From Dioszegia crocea (taxonomy: Eukaryota > Basidiomycota > Tremellomycetes > Tremellales > Bulleribasidiaceae), in contig BCKK01000002.1 of NCBI GenBank assembly GCA_001600615.1, forward strand, positions 1,022,809 through 1,086,808: 64,000 bases of DNA, read 5' to 3'. Below are positions 1 through 10,476 of the stretch, one piece after another. The notes under the pieces are model-generated. The model was given only the letters and a program-made list of their open reading frames with translations. It did not search any database and had not been told where the DNA came from. Each line of letters begins with the position of its first letter. Positions within the stretch are counted from its first letter, which is position 1. Position numbers and translations under genes: made by a program.

Positions 1-1337
1 GCCAGACGGTGACGTTGAGCGGCACCCTGCTTTCATCTTTGCCCGCCACTCTCCACCGCAACACACCCAGGCCCTGGCCCACCGGGAACGCCCGCGAGGG
101 GTCTTTGAGCGCAATCACCTTGTCGCCCGATGGAGTAAACTTGGCGACGTTGGGGTGTTGTTTAAATTGCAAGTCCGAGTAGTCATTGGGAACGAGAGTG
201 AGGCGGATTTTAGATACGGCAGCGTCCGAGACTCGGAGGTCGAGATCACCCTTGAGCTCGAGTTGTTGACAACCACCATCACGCAGCAGAGTGACTGATA
301 ATGTTTCTTTGATGGTAACGTGGACACTAGAGTCAGAACAGTTCAAGATGTAACGTACCTCTTCTGCTCCACCTTCTCTATGACATCCGCCGACACTGCC
401 ACTGGGGCCGGTTCAGGCTCGGGCACACGCTGGTATGGCACCGGTTCTGGTTCTTCCTCCCTCTCGACTTCACCGCCTAAGACCGATGTCAACTCGCTCC
501 CCTTCTTCTTGCCCAACTTCATCCCTGCACCCTTGAACGCGGGCTTCTGCACCGATGGCGCTACAGCAGGACTTGGAGTCCTGTACTCTGGCTGAGACGG
601 TGTTTCGTATCTTGGTGCCGCGCTGTACCCGCCACCACCACCGCCTCCGCCACTTCCATTGCCCATACCACCGCCGTAACCTCTGGTCGTCTGGTTCATG
701 CGCTGTTGCTCCCTCCGCTGCATCTCGAGCTGCTTTGCCCGTCGCTTCAATTCCTCCTTCGCCTCAGCCTCCTTGTTACGCGCAATAATCTCTTGTATCT
801 TCTCTTCGTGCGACTCGCCCTCGAGGATGTTCCGGACCTGCGCCAGCGACACGTTTTCCTTATAGCCGAGCGAGACAACCTCGTCGAACGCGCACAGAAG
901 GTCGAAAGAGTGGTGTAGGATTGCAGGTTCAGACATGGCGGGTGTGAGGGATGAGATGAGTCGGACAATGAGATTGAGAGTTGCGATGTCCTGACGCGTC
1001 AGAATGGCCACGCTGTGTAGTGCACAGACATACCTGCAAGATGTTACTGCCCTTGTTGGTGATCAACAGAACATACAGCTCCTCGAATGGCTGGTAGACA
1101 AAGCGAACATCTGCAGTCTCGACTGTGGTGTGCTGCGAGTTTGCGGGGATCAATTTAGGGAATGCAGCGAGGAGACCATCTATGCGTGATCGTGGCAGAG
1201 GGCGGAATTGACGCGAGAGGAGGGCTAAATGTCAGCTGGAGCTTGATTTTGCCACATACGTTTCCCGCTCCGGGTACAGATTGACGCTGCGAGTACGACC
1301 TGACCGTCAGCTATGCTCTAGTGTGTATGCTTACCAT
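1..1337 (-). CDS. RET2: Coatomer subunit delta (RET2/archain), C-terminus cut off
   Basis: Delta subunit of the COPI coat, which drives Golgi-to-ER retrograde transport. Exons on the minus strand: 1337-1335, 1299-1260, 1224-1034, 990-359 and 326 to the window edge. The spliced N-terminus reads [20 protein letters not shown], then [32 protein letters not shown] and NKGSNILQ, which are hallmarks of the longin-like N-domain of delta-COP. A charged helix ([20 protein letters not shown]) follows, then a Gly/Pro-rich linker, then the start of the C-terminal mu-homology domain ([28 protein letters not shown]). The start codon stands alone in the first coding exon; without that splice the conserved N-terminus has no ATG. 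The family is usually ~510-550 residues, so roughly the last third is missing. Identification is firm. Confidence 0.95.
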
Positions 1338-1575
1338 CTTGTCTGTATATAGGTGTAGATGTATAGGTAGAGTGAGCATTCCTTATAGTGAGGGTGGAGA
1401 GGCGCGTCGAGCGGATATCGCCGCCAATCCCCGCAGTGTGGCACACTCCTTTTCCCACCCATCATCCATCGCCTTCCTTCCTTCTCATACATACACCCAC
1501 TCTAGCCATCTCTTCCCTTCCCTTCTCGGCCTTGTCCCCTTTTCTCTTTCCGGGAAGTCGCTATCAGTCTCAATC

Positions 1576-3241
1576 ATGGATCCTAACGGCAATTACACCG
1601 GCTTCGGCCTCACTCCAGCTCAACAGAACGATGCCCCCAAAAAGCCACACCTCTACATCGGCAATCTTTCCCCCCGCGTGACCGACTACATGCTCACCGA
1701 GATCTTTGCCGTCGCTGGTCCCGTTGTCCAGGCGAAAATCATCCAGGACAAGAACTTCTCCCACGCCGGCTTCAACTACGGTTTCGTCGAATACGCCGAT
1801 ATGCGCAGTGCCGAACAGGCACTGACGACGCTGAATGGGCGTAAGATATTCGATGCGGAAGTGCGGGTGAATTGGGCGTATCAGAATCAGGCAAAGGAGG
1901 ATACGCAGCATCACTACCATGTGTTTGTGGGCGATCTGAGCCCAGAGGTCAATGATGAGGTGCTGTCCAAGGCGTTTGGCGCGTTTGGGACCATGTCAGA
2001 GGCGCGAGTCATGTGGGATATGAACACTGGGAAGTCCAGGGGTTACGGGTTTTTGTCATTCAGGTGTGTAGCTCCGCTGTTGGTGGCCTGATTGACTACT
2101 GACGCCACAGGGAAAAGCCCGATGCGGAACAAGCTATCCAAACGATGAATGGCGAGTGGCTGGGATCGCGTGCGATCAGGGTCAACTGGGCCAACCAGAA
2201 GACCCAGACGGGTCGAGTGGGCGGTGCACCAGGTCCAGGCGGGCCATCGGGTCCAGGCGGAGGAAGTCCTAACATGGGCGGGGGTATGGGTATGCCACCA
2301 CCCATGGGTGGTGGGATGTCACCGATGGGCTACGCTCCTCCTCCCCGTGCCAACATTGCCGCTCAGCCAATGGCGATGCCCATGGGCGGTATGGGCAACA
2401 ACTCTGGTGGCGGACACGGAGGCATGGGTGGAATGTCACACCACTCTCCAGCACCGGGCTCATACCACACTGCTCCCCCACTCCCATTCGACCAAGTCCT
2501 CCTTCAGACCCCCGAATACAACACCACAGTTTACGTCGGAAATCTCATCCCTTACACCACACAGGCAGACCTCATACCCCTTTTCCAAGGCTATGGTTAC
2601 ATTGTCGAGATCCGCATGCAGGCCGATCGCGGATTCGCATTCATCAAACTCGACACTCATCAGAATGCCGCTTTGGCCATTACACAATTGTCAAATCAGC
2701 TCGTACATGGCCGGCCAATCAAGTGTAGTTGGGGCAAAGATAAGGCGCCGGATGGACACACGGGTCCGGCGGCGGGAGGACAGCCACAGGCTCAGACTCA
2801 GCCTCAAACTCAACCGGGACAATACCCAATGGTGAGTCGTCCTTCCTGGAATCTGCTGACAATAGATGAACTACCCAAATTATTACAACTACAACCAGCA
2901 ATACACGTACGCTCAACAAGGCGTGCCTGGCCAACCAGGCCAGCAATCCCACAACCCTCCCCACAATGGCTCAGCCCATACCCCAACTTCCGGCGCACCA
3001 CAATCTGATCACTCACACCAATCATCCCTATCACCCGCTCCTCATCAGGCAACACCAGCGGCGGCGGCTTCGCAGGCACAGCAGTCGGGCGGGTGGGACC
3101 AGGCGGCGCAGGCGGCGTACTACCAGACATCAGGATGGGGGGGATACTATGGTTAGTTGGAAACCGGGTCGTGAAGAGACATCGACAGCTGACTCTATAG
3201 CACCTCAAGATGGCGCAGCCAATGGCCAGGGACAGTCCTAG
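1576..3241 (+). CDS. PUB1/TIA-1-like RNA-binding protein with three RRMs
   Basis: Predicted poly(U)/AU-rich mRNA-binding protein of the Pub1/TIA-1 class, which in other fungi acts in mRNA stability and stress granules. Exons 1576-2063, 2111-2831, 2866-3151 and 3201-3241 give 511 residues. RRM1 (about 28-105) has LYIGNLSPRV as RNP2 and NYGFVEYADM as RNP1. RRM2 (about 115-195) has VFVGDLSPEV and RGYGFLSFRE. RRM3 (about 305-380) has VYVGNLIPYT and RGFAFIKLD, and ends with IKCSWGKDK. A Gly/Met-rich linker separates RRM2 and RRM3, and the C-terminus is Gln/Asn/Tyr- and Ala-rich, a prion-like composition typical of this family. The start was chosen because RRM1 follows within 30 residues; an upstream in-frame ATG would add only a pyrimidine-rich leader. 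NAM8-type proteins share the RRM order, so the ortholog name is probable, not certain. Confidence 0.88.
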
Positions 3242-3554
3242 GCGGGTCATGTAGGATTAGCGTCAGATTCTGGGAGCGAGGCTGAAGGGAGGCATCAGTG
3301 TACCGCGTAGGTGTACTCGCACAATCATAGTAATAGCGATGTGAATCACATCTCCGGGCTGCCTTGTGCGTGAAGTGGGGACTTGCTTGACTCGTGAACT
3401 GTCTCAAGACTATACCGCAAATCTCTAGCGCTTTTACATAAGACGCGGTCATTGAAGACGCTACCATTGCCGGTACTGTCCCTTCTACTTCGGTTGATGC
3501 TATGAGATACTGAGAAAATCCCACCAACTGGTAAAATCCTAACATCATCTCGCA
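3242..3554. other. Convergent 3' intergenic region
   Basis: Lies between the stop codons of the RRM protein and the TAF-like gene. It should hold both 3' UTRs. I see no coding potential, RNA gene or repeat in it. Confidence 0.6.
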
Positions 3555-5481
3555 TCAAGTGTCCCTCTTGATCCCTAAGCGAAGCTTGATCCCACCTCCG
3601 CCTGTACTTGGGGCAATTGTCCCAGCTCCCGGTGTTGGCGGACCCGATGCTGGCGATGCGGCCCCGGCAAAGCCACCTGGCGAAACAGAGCTGGACGCCG
3701 ATGGACGCCCAGTGATGGGATTAGGAGAAAGGGTAATTCGAGGCGTCCGAGCTGGAGCGAGTGACGCCTGTGGTTCGGAATCAGGATTTGGGGGGTTCGG
3801 CGAAAGTGAGGCTGTAGATATCCGAAGGGTTGTAGGGGGGTCGGGATTTGTGCCAGGTGAGACTGACGGATTTGATAATGTGGTCAAATTTGTCTGAGAG
3901 GGGATTCTTAGATTTATTGTCGGTTGTCTTTTGTCTCTGCCCTCTGCAAATCCGCCCGAAGGTCCACCGTACTGACCCTCCCATTCCATCGTATTCCCCG
4001 TCCCGCCCGGCGTTGGCGGCTGGGCCGTCGTCGGACTCCTATCCAACCTCAATTTTAGACCTGTCGCAGGTTTCTTGTCACTCGTACGCGGTGCAGTCTC
4101 TCCCTGACCGCTTTGCACCACCTTTCGCCCCGATGGTAATTTCCCTTTCCCCCACTTGTCTGCGCCACGCGGCCCCGCATCCCACGTATACCTATAATAC
4201 GCCTCTTGATCTGCCGGGTCTTCCCCATTCTCCAATCCGGCCCCGGGCTTACCGCGCGCCTTGTTTAGCGCAGCGATGTCCGGACCTCGGACTGGGTCGC
4301 CGTAGTAGATAGGCTGGCCATTTTGGTCATTCAGCGCGGAAGGAGGCCGGAGGGTCGTCAGTCTCTCCTTGAGGCTAGGGGGAAGGTAAGGTGATCGCAT
4401 TTCTCGGACGAGACGCGAGAGGATACCGGTCGGTTGGGGGTTGACTTGGATAGTCGGGAGAGGTAAGGTATCGGATGCGGAGGGAGAAATGATGAGGCCT
4501 GCAGGTGCAGGTAGCGGGCCTGAGAATGTATCAGATACGCCGTACATGTCCGGCGGAGCAATTACTCGGCGGAGTAGATCGGCCGCTTGGTTTCGAAGTG
4601 GAGTTTGAGCGAGGGAGACGGAAGGCTCGCCGGCGATTGCCTTGTACGTCGCGAGAAGAGCGGGGAAGGAAGAGGTGGGTGCTTGTGCAGGCTTGGGCGA
4701 AGGGTGCAGAGGGGGATCGATGAAGTTGGACTGGGCAAGACTGGATGTGGAGTATGATTGACGCGTACGGTATTTCTCAATGAGTGATAGTTTGGGTTGC
4801 GTCGCGCTGCTGAGGGTGGGCAAAGGGTTGGTGGTGGATTGTGGATCGGGGTCGATAGAAGGAGTGGGAAGGGAAGGGTTTGATTGGCCAGGTAGAGGCG
4901 GTAGCCAGGAGAAGTCTGGAGAGGGTGCTCTGACGTAGGCGTGTTGGTTGCCTAGCCTGACTTTTGCCGGTACTCCCTCGTCGTCCACCTCCATTTGCAC
5001 CGACCCATCATCATCTTCCATATCTTCATCCTCCGACTCCTCCATGTCCAGCGGCAGCTTTGTATTCGGCACAAGAGACATCTCCGCCAGTATATCTGGA
5101 AGCTCGACGCCTTGTCGTAATTGCTCTACACGATCAGACAATCCCCACAAGCAGGTAAATACCATACATACCTCCTAGCTCTTCCAGTCCACCTACGAAC
5201 GCGCCTTCTTCCCCTTCCGCCCGACTAACCATCCAGCGCTCGAGCTCGCCTACACCCATCCCCATATCTTCCAGCACCTCGACTACATCTCCCGTCCCGG
5301 GCTTACTCCGGCCAGCTAGAGCCGCCTGCTCAGTACATGCCTGCGCGACTGTGCGAAGGTACTTTGCCGCGATGGACGATAAGGTGAGCGAGGCTGCCCG
5401 GGATGTCGATGGGAAGCCAGCACTTGAGAGATTGTGCAGGGTCGCCAAATGCAGGAGGGCATCTGGCGAGGGGGCAGTCAT
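3555..5481 (-). CDS. Histone-fold (Bromo_TP-type) protein, TFIID subunit TAF3/TAF8-like
   Basis: Probable TBP-associated factor. Two exons, 5481-5172 and 5125-3555, give 626 residues. Residues ~1-95 resemble the bromodomain-associated histone fold: AASLTLSSIAAKYLRTVAQA, then EQAALAGRSKPGTGDVVEVL and EDMGMGVGELERWM, the pattern by which TAF3 and TAF8 pair with TAF10. An acidic patch (MEESEDEDMEDDDG) and the motif AYVRAPSPDFSWLPPLPG, loosely like the Tyr/Pro-rich segment of TAF8, follow. The rest is long, Pro/Ser/Thr-rich and probably disordered, with several short K/N-L/I-R-L/I motifs and a basic end IKLRLGIKRDT. No PHD finger is present. Family membership rests on the histone fold; choosing between TAF3 and TAF8 is inference. 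It is divergent from the eIF5A gene. Confidence 0.6.
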
Positions 5482-5856
5482 GGCTATACCTGTGTGTAGG
5501 TCGATGTATGGTCTAAGGGCGAGGTGCGAGTGTGAGGCGGGTGGCGACAGGCAATTGAAGGTTCCGGGGGAGTGAACACAAGTGCCACACGCGTCGGGGA
5601 TATTCGGAGAAACTGATTGGGTGTGAAGCGGCGATGGCCGGGTGAGTGAGCGGAATCAAATGAAGCTGCTCCAGTAAAAATGTCTGATTGAGGTGTGGCC
5701 AGCCAGGTGAAGCGGGGTGGGTCGGGGGGTGCCTTTCAAACTTTCGCATCACACTTCTTACCTTACACTTACACACTCTAACCCCCTTCATCTCAATCTG
5801 TGAGTAGTGGAGCCTACAGCGCTGTCAGGATTACGCTGATATTGTTGCAGAAAAAA
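5482..5856. promoter_or_regulatory. Divergent promoter region, TAF-like gene / eIF5A, with 5' UTR intron
   Basis: Shared upstream region of two divergent genes. Near the eIF5A side it is pyrimidine-rich (CT-rich leader). An apparent 5' UTR intron spans about 5800-5850: it begins GTGAGT, has the branch-like sequence ACGCTGAT, and ends TTGCAG just before the A-rich start context AAAAAAATG. Confidence 0.55.
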
Positions 5857-6627
5857 ATGTCCGACGACGAGAACCACGAGACCTTCGAGGCTGCCGGTGC
5901 CGGTGCTTCCAAGACCTACCCGTGAGTATGGTGTATACGTCTGGGGAGGCGTTCGCTCATGTGCCAGCCTCCAGTGTTCCGCCCTCAGGAAGAACGGTCA
6001 CGTCGTCATCAAGGGCCGACCCTGTAAGATTGTCGACATGTCCACTTCCAAGACTGGCAAGCACGGACACGCCAAGGTCCACATGATCGCTGTTGATGTA
6101 AGTCGGGCGGGCGAGGTGTGGATTCGGCATAGAGTCAGAGGGACGATCAAAGGAGAGTACATGCGTAGGAGGGGGATTGGTGGTGGAGGCTTGCGTGGAA
6201 AAAGAGGACCTGCTCGCCAATTTCAAAACCATTGCTAATTTATCAGATCTTCACCGGCAAGAAGCTCGAGGATATCTCTCCCTCCACCCACAACATGGAG
6301 GTCCCCAACGTCCGCCGAACTGAGTACCAGCTCCTTTCCATTGACGATGTGAGTGACAATCTTCTGCATTCAGCAGAACATTTGCTAATTCTCAGGGCTT
6401 CTTCAACCTGATGGACTCTGATGGAAACGCCAAGGACGACGTCAAGGTCCCCGACTCTGACCTCGGCAAGGAGATTGAGACCGCTTTCGAGGGTGGCAAG
6501 GACCTGTTGGTCACCATTGTCGCTGCCATGGGTGAGTTCTTTTGCGTCCTGGAAGGGTGAGACACAGCTGACAATATCAGACGAGGAGCAGGCTATCTCG
6601 TGGAAGGAGGCCCCTGAGGGCAAGTAA
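5857..6627 (+). CDS. Translation factor eIF5A (hypusine-containing)
   Basis: eIF5A rescues ribosomes stalled on poly-proline and other slow peptide bonds and aids termination. Exons 5857-5921, 5968-6097, 6247-6348, 6396-6531 and 6581-6627 give 159 residues, the normal fungal length. The hallmark loop [20 protein letters not shown] contains the lysine (about Lys53, the K before HGH) that deoxyhypusine synthase modifies. The N-terminal SH3-like fold starts at [20 protein letters not shown], and the OB-fold C-domain includes [11 protein letters not shown] and ends [15 protein letters not shown]. The acidic Ser/Asp/Glu-rich N-terminus is typical. Four short coding introns plus a likely leader intron give the heavily interrupted structure expected of a highly expressed gene in this lineage. 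Yeast orthologs are HYP2/ANB1. Identification is essentially certain. Confidence 0.98.
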
Positions 6628-7180
6628 ACGGTGGATCCCAACGTATATCCGGAATCCAACCAATCTGCCTGAAATCCCCCAACCCGCCAAAAACCCAAAT
6701 CGTCATAGAAACCTCCAACCACCTTCTTCACCCAATCCGCCTCTCCACCTCCACCCCCATCTCTAGTCTGCTCTCATCACGGTGACTGTCGGCTGGAGTG
6801 TAGTATCCTTTTTTTCTTACATAGCATAATAGTCTTGTTACGCCATGAGAGACAATGCCTTCCTGATTGTGGTTAGGCGTGAATTATCTCCTCAGGCTTC
6901 AGCTGTGGGTATCAGGTGAAACAGGGACCGCGCATAGGCTTCTTTGATCAGCGTGTATATATTCGTACAGCGCTGTATAGAGTTGCCTGCACTCCAGCTT
7001 TCGTCCAGTGAAGAATATATCTCCGCAAGCGTGCAAGCTCTAAAGCCAAAAAAGTGGAGGTTGCCCACCGCCGACGTGAAGTCCACCACTTGCACCTCTA
7101 GGTATCATCCCATCTCAGCAGTTCTCAGCTGTTCCCGGATCATCGCCATTTTTTTGCACCTGAAACGACCTTCACCCGCC
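6628..7180. other. Intergenic: eIF5A 3' UTR and upstream region of p34-like gene
   Basis: Noncoding by inspection. It starts with a C/A-rich 3' UTR and becomes AT-richer around 6800-7020. No RNA gene or repeat was recognised. Confidence 0.5.
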
Positions 7181-8940
7181 ATGTCAGAATCCAAAGCTTC
7201 AACGACCATACTGGTCCTGCATGACCCAACTCTCAACCCGCTTCCTTTCCTCCAACGTGCGCGCTCATTCTTCCCGAGCCTGATCCAAGCTCATACACTC
7301 CAGGTCTCACTTCCAACACCTCTCTCAACCTGGAGTCAACTCCAGAGTGGGCAATGGATAACAAATACTACACTGCCAATGTCCAATTTGACGTTGAGCC
7401 TCTTACGCCTGAAGCGAGCTCGGGCTCAACGTCGGATTCTGGGCTGAAGGAGGGCGTACCCGTCGTTTTATACCTGTTTACACATCAGGTAAGTATGCCT
7501 TCATCAGTGCAGCTACATGGACTGACTACCAGCCACCAAACCCCCTGCCGCCCTATCTCACTCGAGTGATCACTTCCGAACCGCGCGATATCGCCATAGC
7601 CATCCGTGTCCGACCCAGCTCAACGTCAGACGCTGCAGATGGGGATCTTGAACCTGATATCTCGGAGGAAGGGGAAGCGGGAGAGTCTGCTCCTGTAGAC
7701 CGAAGGGAGGTTGAATGGGAAGAGGTCGAAGAGGTGTTTCTCGAATTGGGCATGGAGGTGATTGATGAGTGTGGAGAAGAGAAGGAGGAGGATATGCGTG
7801 AGTGGTTTTCGATGCTACCCAGACGCGACTCTTCGAATGAGAGCTGACATGGCAGTCCTAGATCCCCTGGAGGAGATTCGGATAACGATCCAAACGCATA
7901 TGTGGCCAAATATGGTTCGGAGACCTCTCGCTACACGTTCGGCCGTCGAGCTGGATTTCGGAGATGACGACGACGACGACGATCTCTTAGACGCAGGAAG
8001 TGGGAGTGGGGAGAGCGAGTATGAGCCCGAACCGCCTAAAGCGACATTCCCAGTCGGGTTCGGACGGTCTGGCGAAGCACATGCGGCGCAACCTCGGGTG
8101 GATGATGAGGAAGAGGAAGAAGGGGACGATCTCTGGTCTAGAGAATGGGCAGGTGTATCGGCGACTGATCGACAAGCGGCTCAGGCCCAATTCCCAAGTC
8201 TTGAATTACTCAATCAACAACTTGCAGAGACGTCAAGGATGTTTGCGCAGTTGAGAGTGGAGAGGGATCTGGCGGAGGGGCGACGGATGGAGAGGCTCGA
8301 TAGGCTCGAGAGGGCCTTGGAGGAGGATTCGGATGATGAGGTGGGGCCAGGAGAGGGGATGCGGTTTGAGGAGGAGGATGGGGAGGATTTTGGGCCTGAG
8401 GAAGGGGAGTGGTCGAGGTTGGACGATTGGCTAGATGGGGATGAGGCGTATGAGGCGTTGGATGGGGAGCAATATCCTGATGGGGCATTGGACGGGGAGG
8501 ACAATGGGATAGGAGCAGAAGATGAACAACACCCGATCGATACAGAGTCGTTACCCTCGCCCTCTAATCCAGAACCCTCAAATCACAATCACACAAATCC
8601 CAACACCGACAAAGGATTCGAAGACGATTTCGCAGATTTCCATACTGCCCCTCTAGCCACCCAATCCCGGCCACTAAGACTAAACAAAAACGGGATACCA
8701 GCCTCACTACCTATGGACCCCACCCCGCTATTGTTACATCTTCAAAGTGTGCGCGCGGAACTTGCGGGCGTGCCGGATGAGGATGAGCGTAGGGTCCGGG
8801 CGGCGAGGGAGGTGATGGCTGTTTTGGGACTGGATATGGGGGATATGGATATGGAGATGGGGTTGGGGTTGGGGGATGATGAGGAATTGGAATTGAGAGA
8901 GGATGAGGGTTGGGCGGCGGGACCGAGGCCGACAGTATAG
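7181..8940 (+). CDS. Alpha/gamma-adaptin-binding protein p34 family (AAGAB/Irc6-like)
   Basis: Probable chaperone or regulator of AP-1/AP-2 clathrin adaptor assembly. Exons 7181-7256, 7304-7488, 7533-7797 and 7856-8940 give 536 residues. The N-terminal half looks like the Rossmann-type p34 GTPase-like domain: TTILVLHDPTLNPLPFLQRL, then WAMDNKYYTANVQFDVEPL, VPVVLYLFTHQ and EPRDIAIAIRVRP. These segments only line up in one frame when the 47-nt intron 7257-7303 is removed. The middle is very acidic (DDDDDDDLLD and Glu/Asp/Gly repeats). The C-terminal part has FEDDFADFHTAPL, then a helical segment (LLLHLQSVRAELAG ... RRVRAAREVMAVLGLDMG), which resembles the C-terminal dimerisation region of AAGAB. 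The family call relies on N-terminal pattern, length and C-terminal layout; an HMM check would settle it. Confidence 0.7.
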
Positions 8941-9258
8941 CTTGTGGGAATTGTGACTGGTCCCGTAACTAGATGCAACGTAGACGTAGACCGAGGTCTT
9001 TTCCTCCCTTTGACAAGGGACAGGATACCGTCCTTCCCCTTGTCACCCAAATGCACCCCTTCCGTCTACTGCCTGTTTTGACCCCGTGCGTTTCAGAAAT
9101 TCAGGTCGTTTTAGGTTCAGCCCAAGCATTCCTCCGACCCTCTTGCTGACATCTCCCCCCCTCCCCTCCATCCCTTCTATACATACCACGCGCAACAGCA
9201 AGGTATACCAGCTCGGAACATTTACCACAGACTCGCCGTACCCTCATACTTCAACATC
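8941..9258. other. Intergenic region
   Basis: Holds the 3' end of the p34-like gene and the upstream region of the amidohydrolase-like gene, with a CT-rich stretch before 9259. Nothing else was recognised. Confidence 0.5.
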
Positions 9259-10476
9259 ATGGCTCCCAACACCAAACGACCCCCTCCTTTGCCCAAGATG
9301 CTCTTTGAAGCCAATGGCCCATTAGCTCCGGGTGAGCACTACAATTTGATTCTTCCCTCCGTGCGCAGAGTGGCTGATGTTGAAAGGCTCAGCTCGCATC
9401 CCACCATCCCCGAGCAACGTGCACCCCTCCTATCTCATCGACGCACACTCGCACTCCTTTGTATCCGGTAGTGCAGCCAAAGATGTTTATGGTTTGCTTT
9501 CGCCCGGGATGCCCAGGCCTCCTATCAAGAATGCCGTCCAAGTTGTCTTGGATAGCGACGAGCAGTCTCCACCTACGTCTGCAACGTAAGTAGATTGACC
9601 ACCTGCTAAGTATAAGCTGACAGTTCCAGCTCAACGACCCCCACGTCCCTTTCTATTCACCCGACCGTTCTCCAGCTCAATCTCGCCTCGCCCTCTCCTC
9701 CCAGCATGACCAATGTTGTCAAGTCTGCCATTGACCTGATTGTCCCGGCTAAAGCCCCGTTGACTGAGAAGGAGTGGGATCAGCTGGACGAAGTCGTTCT
9801 GGCTTTGAACGAAAGTTTGGGGTCAGGCGCCTTGATTGAGCAGTTGGAAAAGGTTGAAATGGACGACAAGGAGGGCAAGGAACAGGTCAAGAATGGCAGT
9901 ATTATCATTTGTAAGTTCAGATCAATTGCTGTTTTCCAAGGCAATTGCTGATGACCATAGCTGGTCTGCTACCACCTCCTTTGACTACCGACTCGGATAC
10001 CCTGGCCAAAGACCCGGAGTACGATACCTATATCGGCAGACTCAACCAGCTATCTCTGAACCCAAGCGTGTTCCTCAAGGCACTCCCTCCGGTGGTGCCA
10101 ATGGGGGAGAAGGGTGAATGGGCAGCGGACCGAAAGGAGCTGGAAAGGGTCCTGAGGATGTACCGTGAGTCTACAACTTTAGATTATCCTAGATTATATC
10201 TTCGATGCACAGATGCTTATTCCACCAGTATCACCCGCCATTGAATCATTCGGAACCCATAGAATCATCTTCGGTACCTCCCCAGCTGTCGCCGCGTCGA
10301 CGACTTCGGACTCCCAGGGCTCAACAAGCGATGTCCAAATGAAACACCCTATTGGCGAGGAAGAGTGGTACGCCGTTCTTCGCAAGGCTGTCACTGAGCT
10401 CGGGGAAGGCGCAGATGCTGTCAATGGCATCTTCGGTGGCACGGCTGCGAAGGTGTATGACTTGCCGGCTGAGTAG
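9259..10476 (+). CDS. Amidohydrolase-2-like metal-dependent hydrolase
   Basis: Predicted (beta/alpha)8 metallo-hydrolase. Exons 9259-9331, 9387-9585, 9630-9910, 9961-10164 and 10229-10476 give 334 residues. Near the N-terminus YLIDAHSHSF supplies a His-x-His metal motif at the end of strand 1. The C-terminal region has the family's closing pattern: ESFGTHRIIFGTSPAV, then EEWYAVLRKAVTELGEGAD and NGIFGGTAAKVYDLPAE (compare FG-x-R-hydrophobic-FG-S and the terminal N-A-x-x-x-Y-x-L). The usual Asp after FGS is not obvious here (FGTSPAV), so catalysis could differ or be lost. The central part matches nothing I recognise. Splicing in all five exons is supported by canonical sites and branch sequences. 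The substrate cannot be predicted. Confidence 0.6.
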
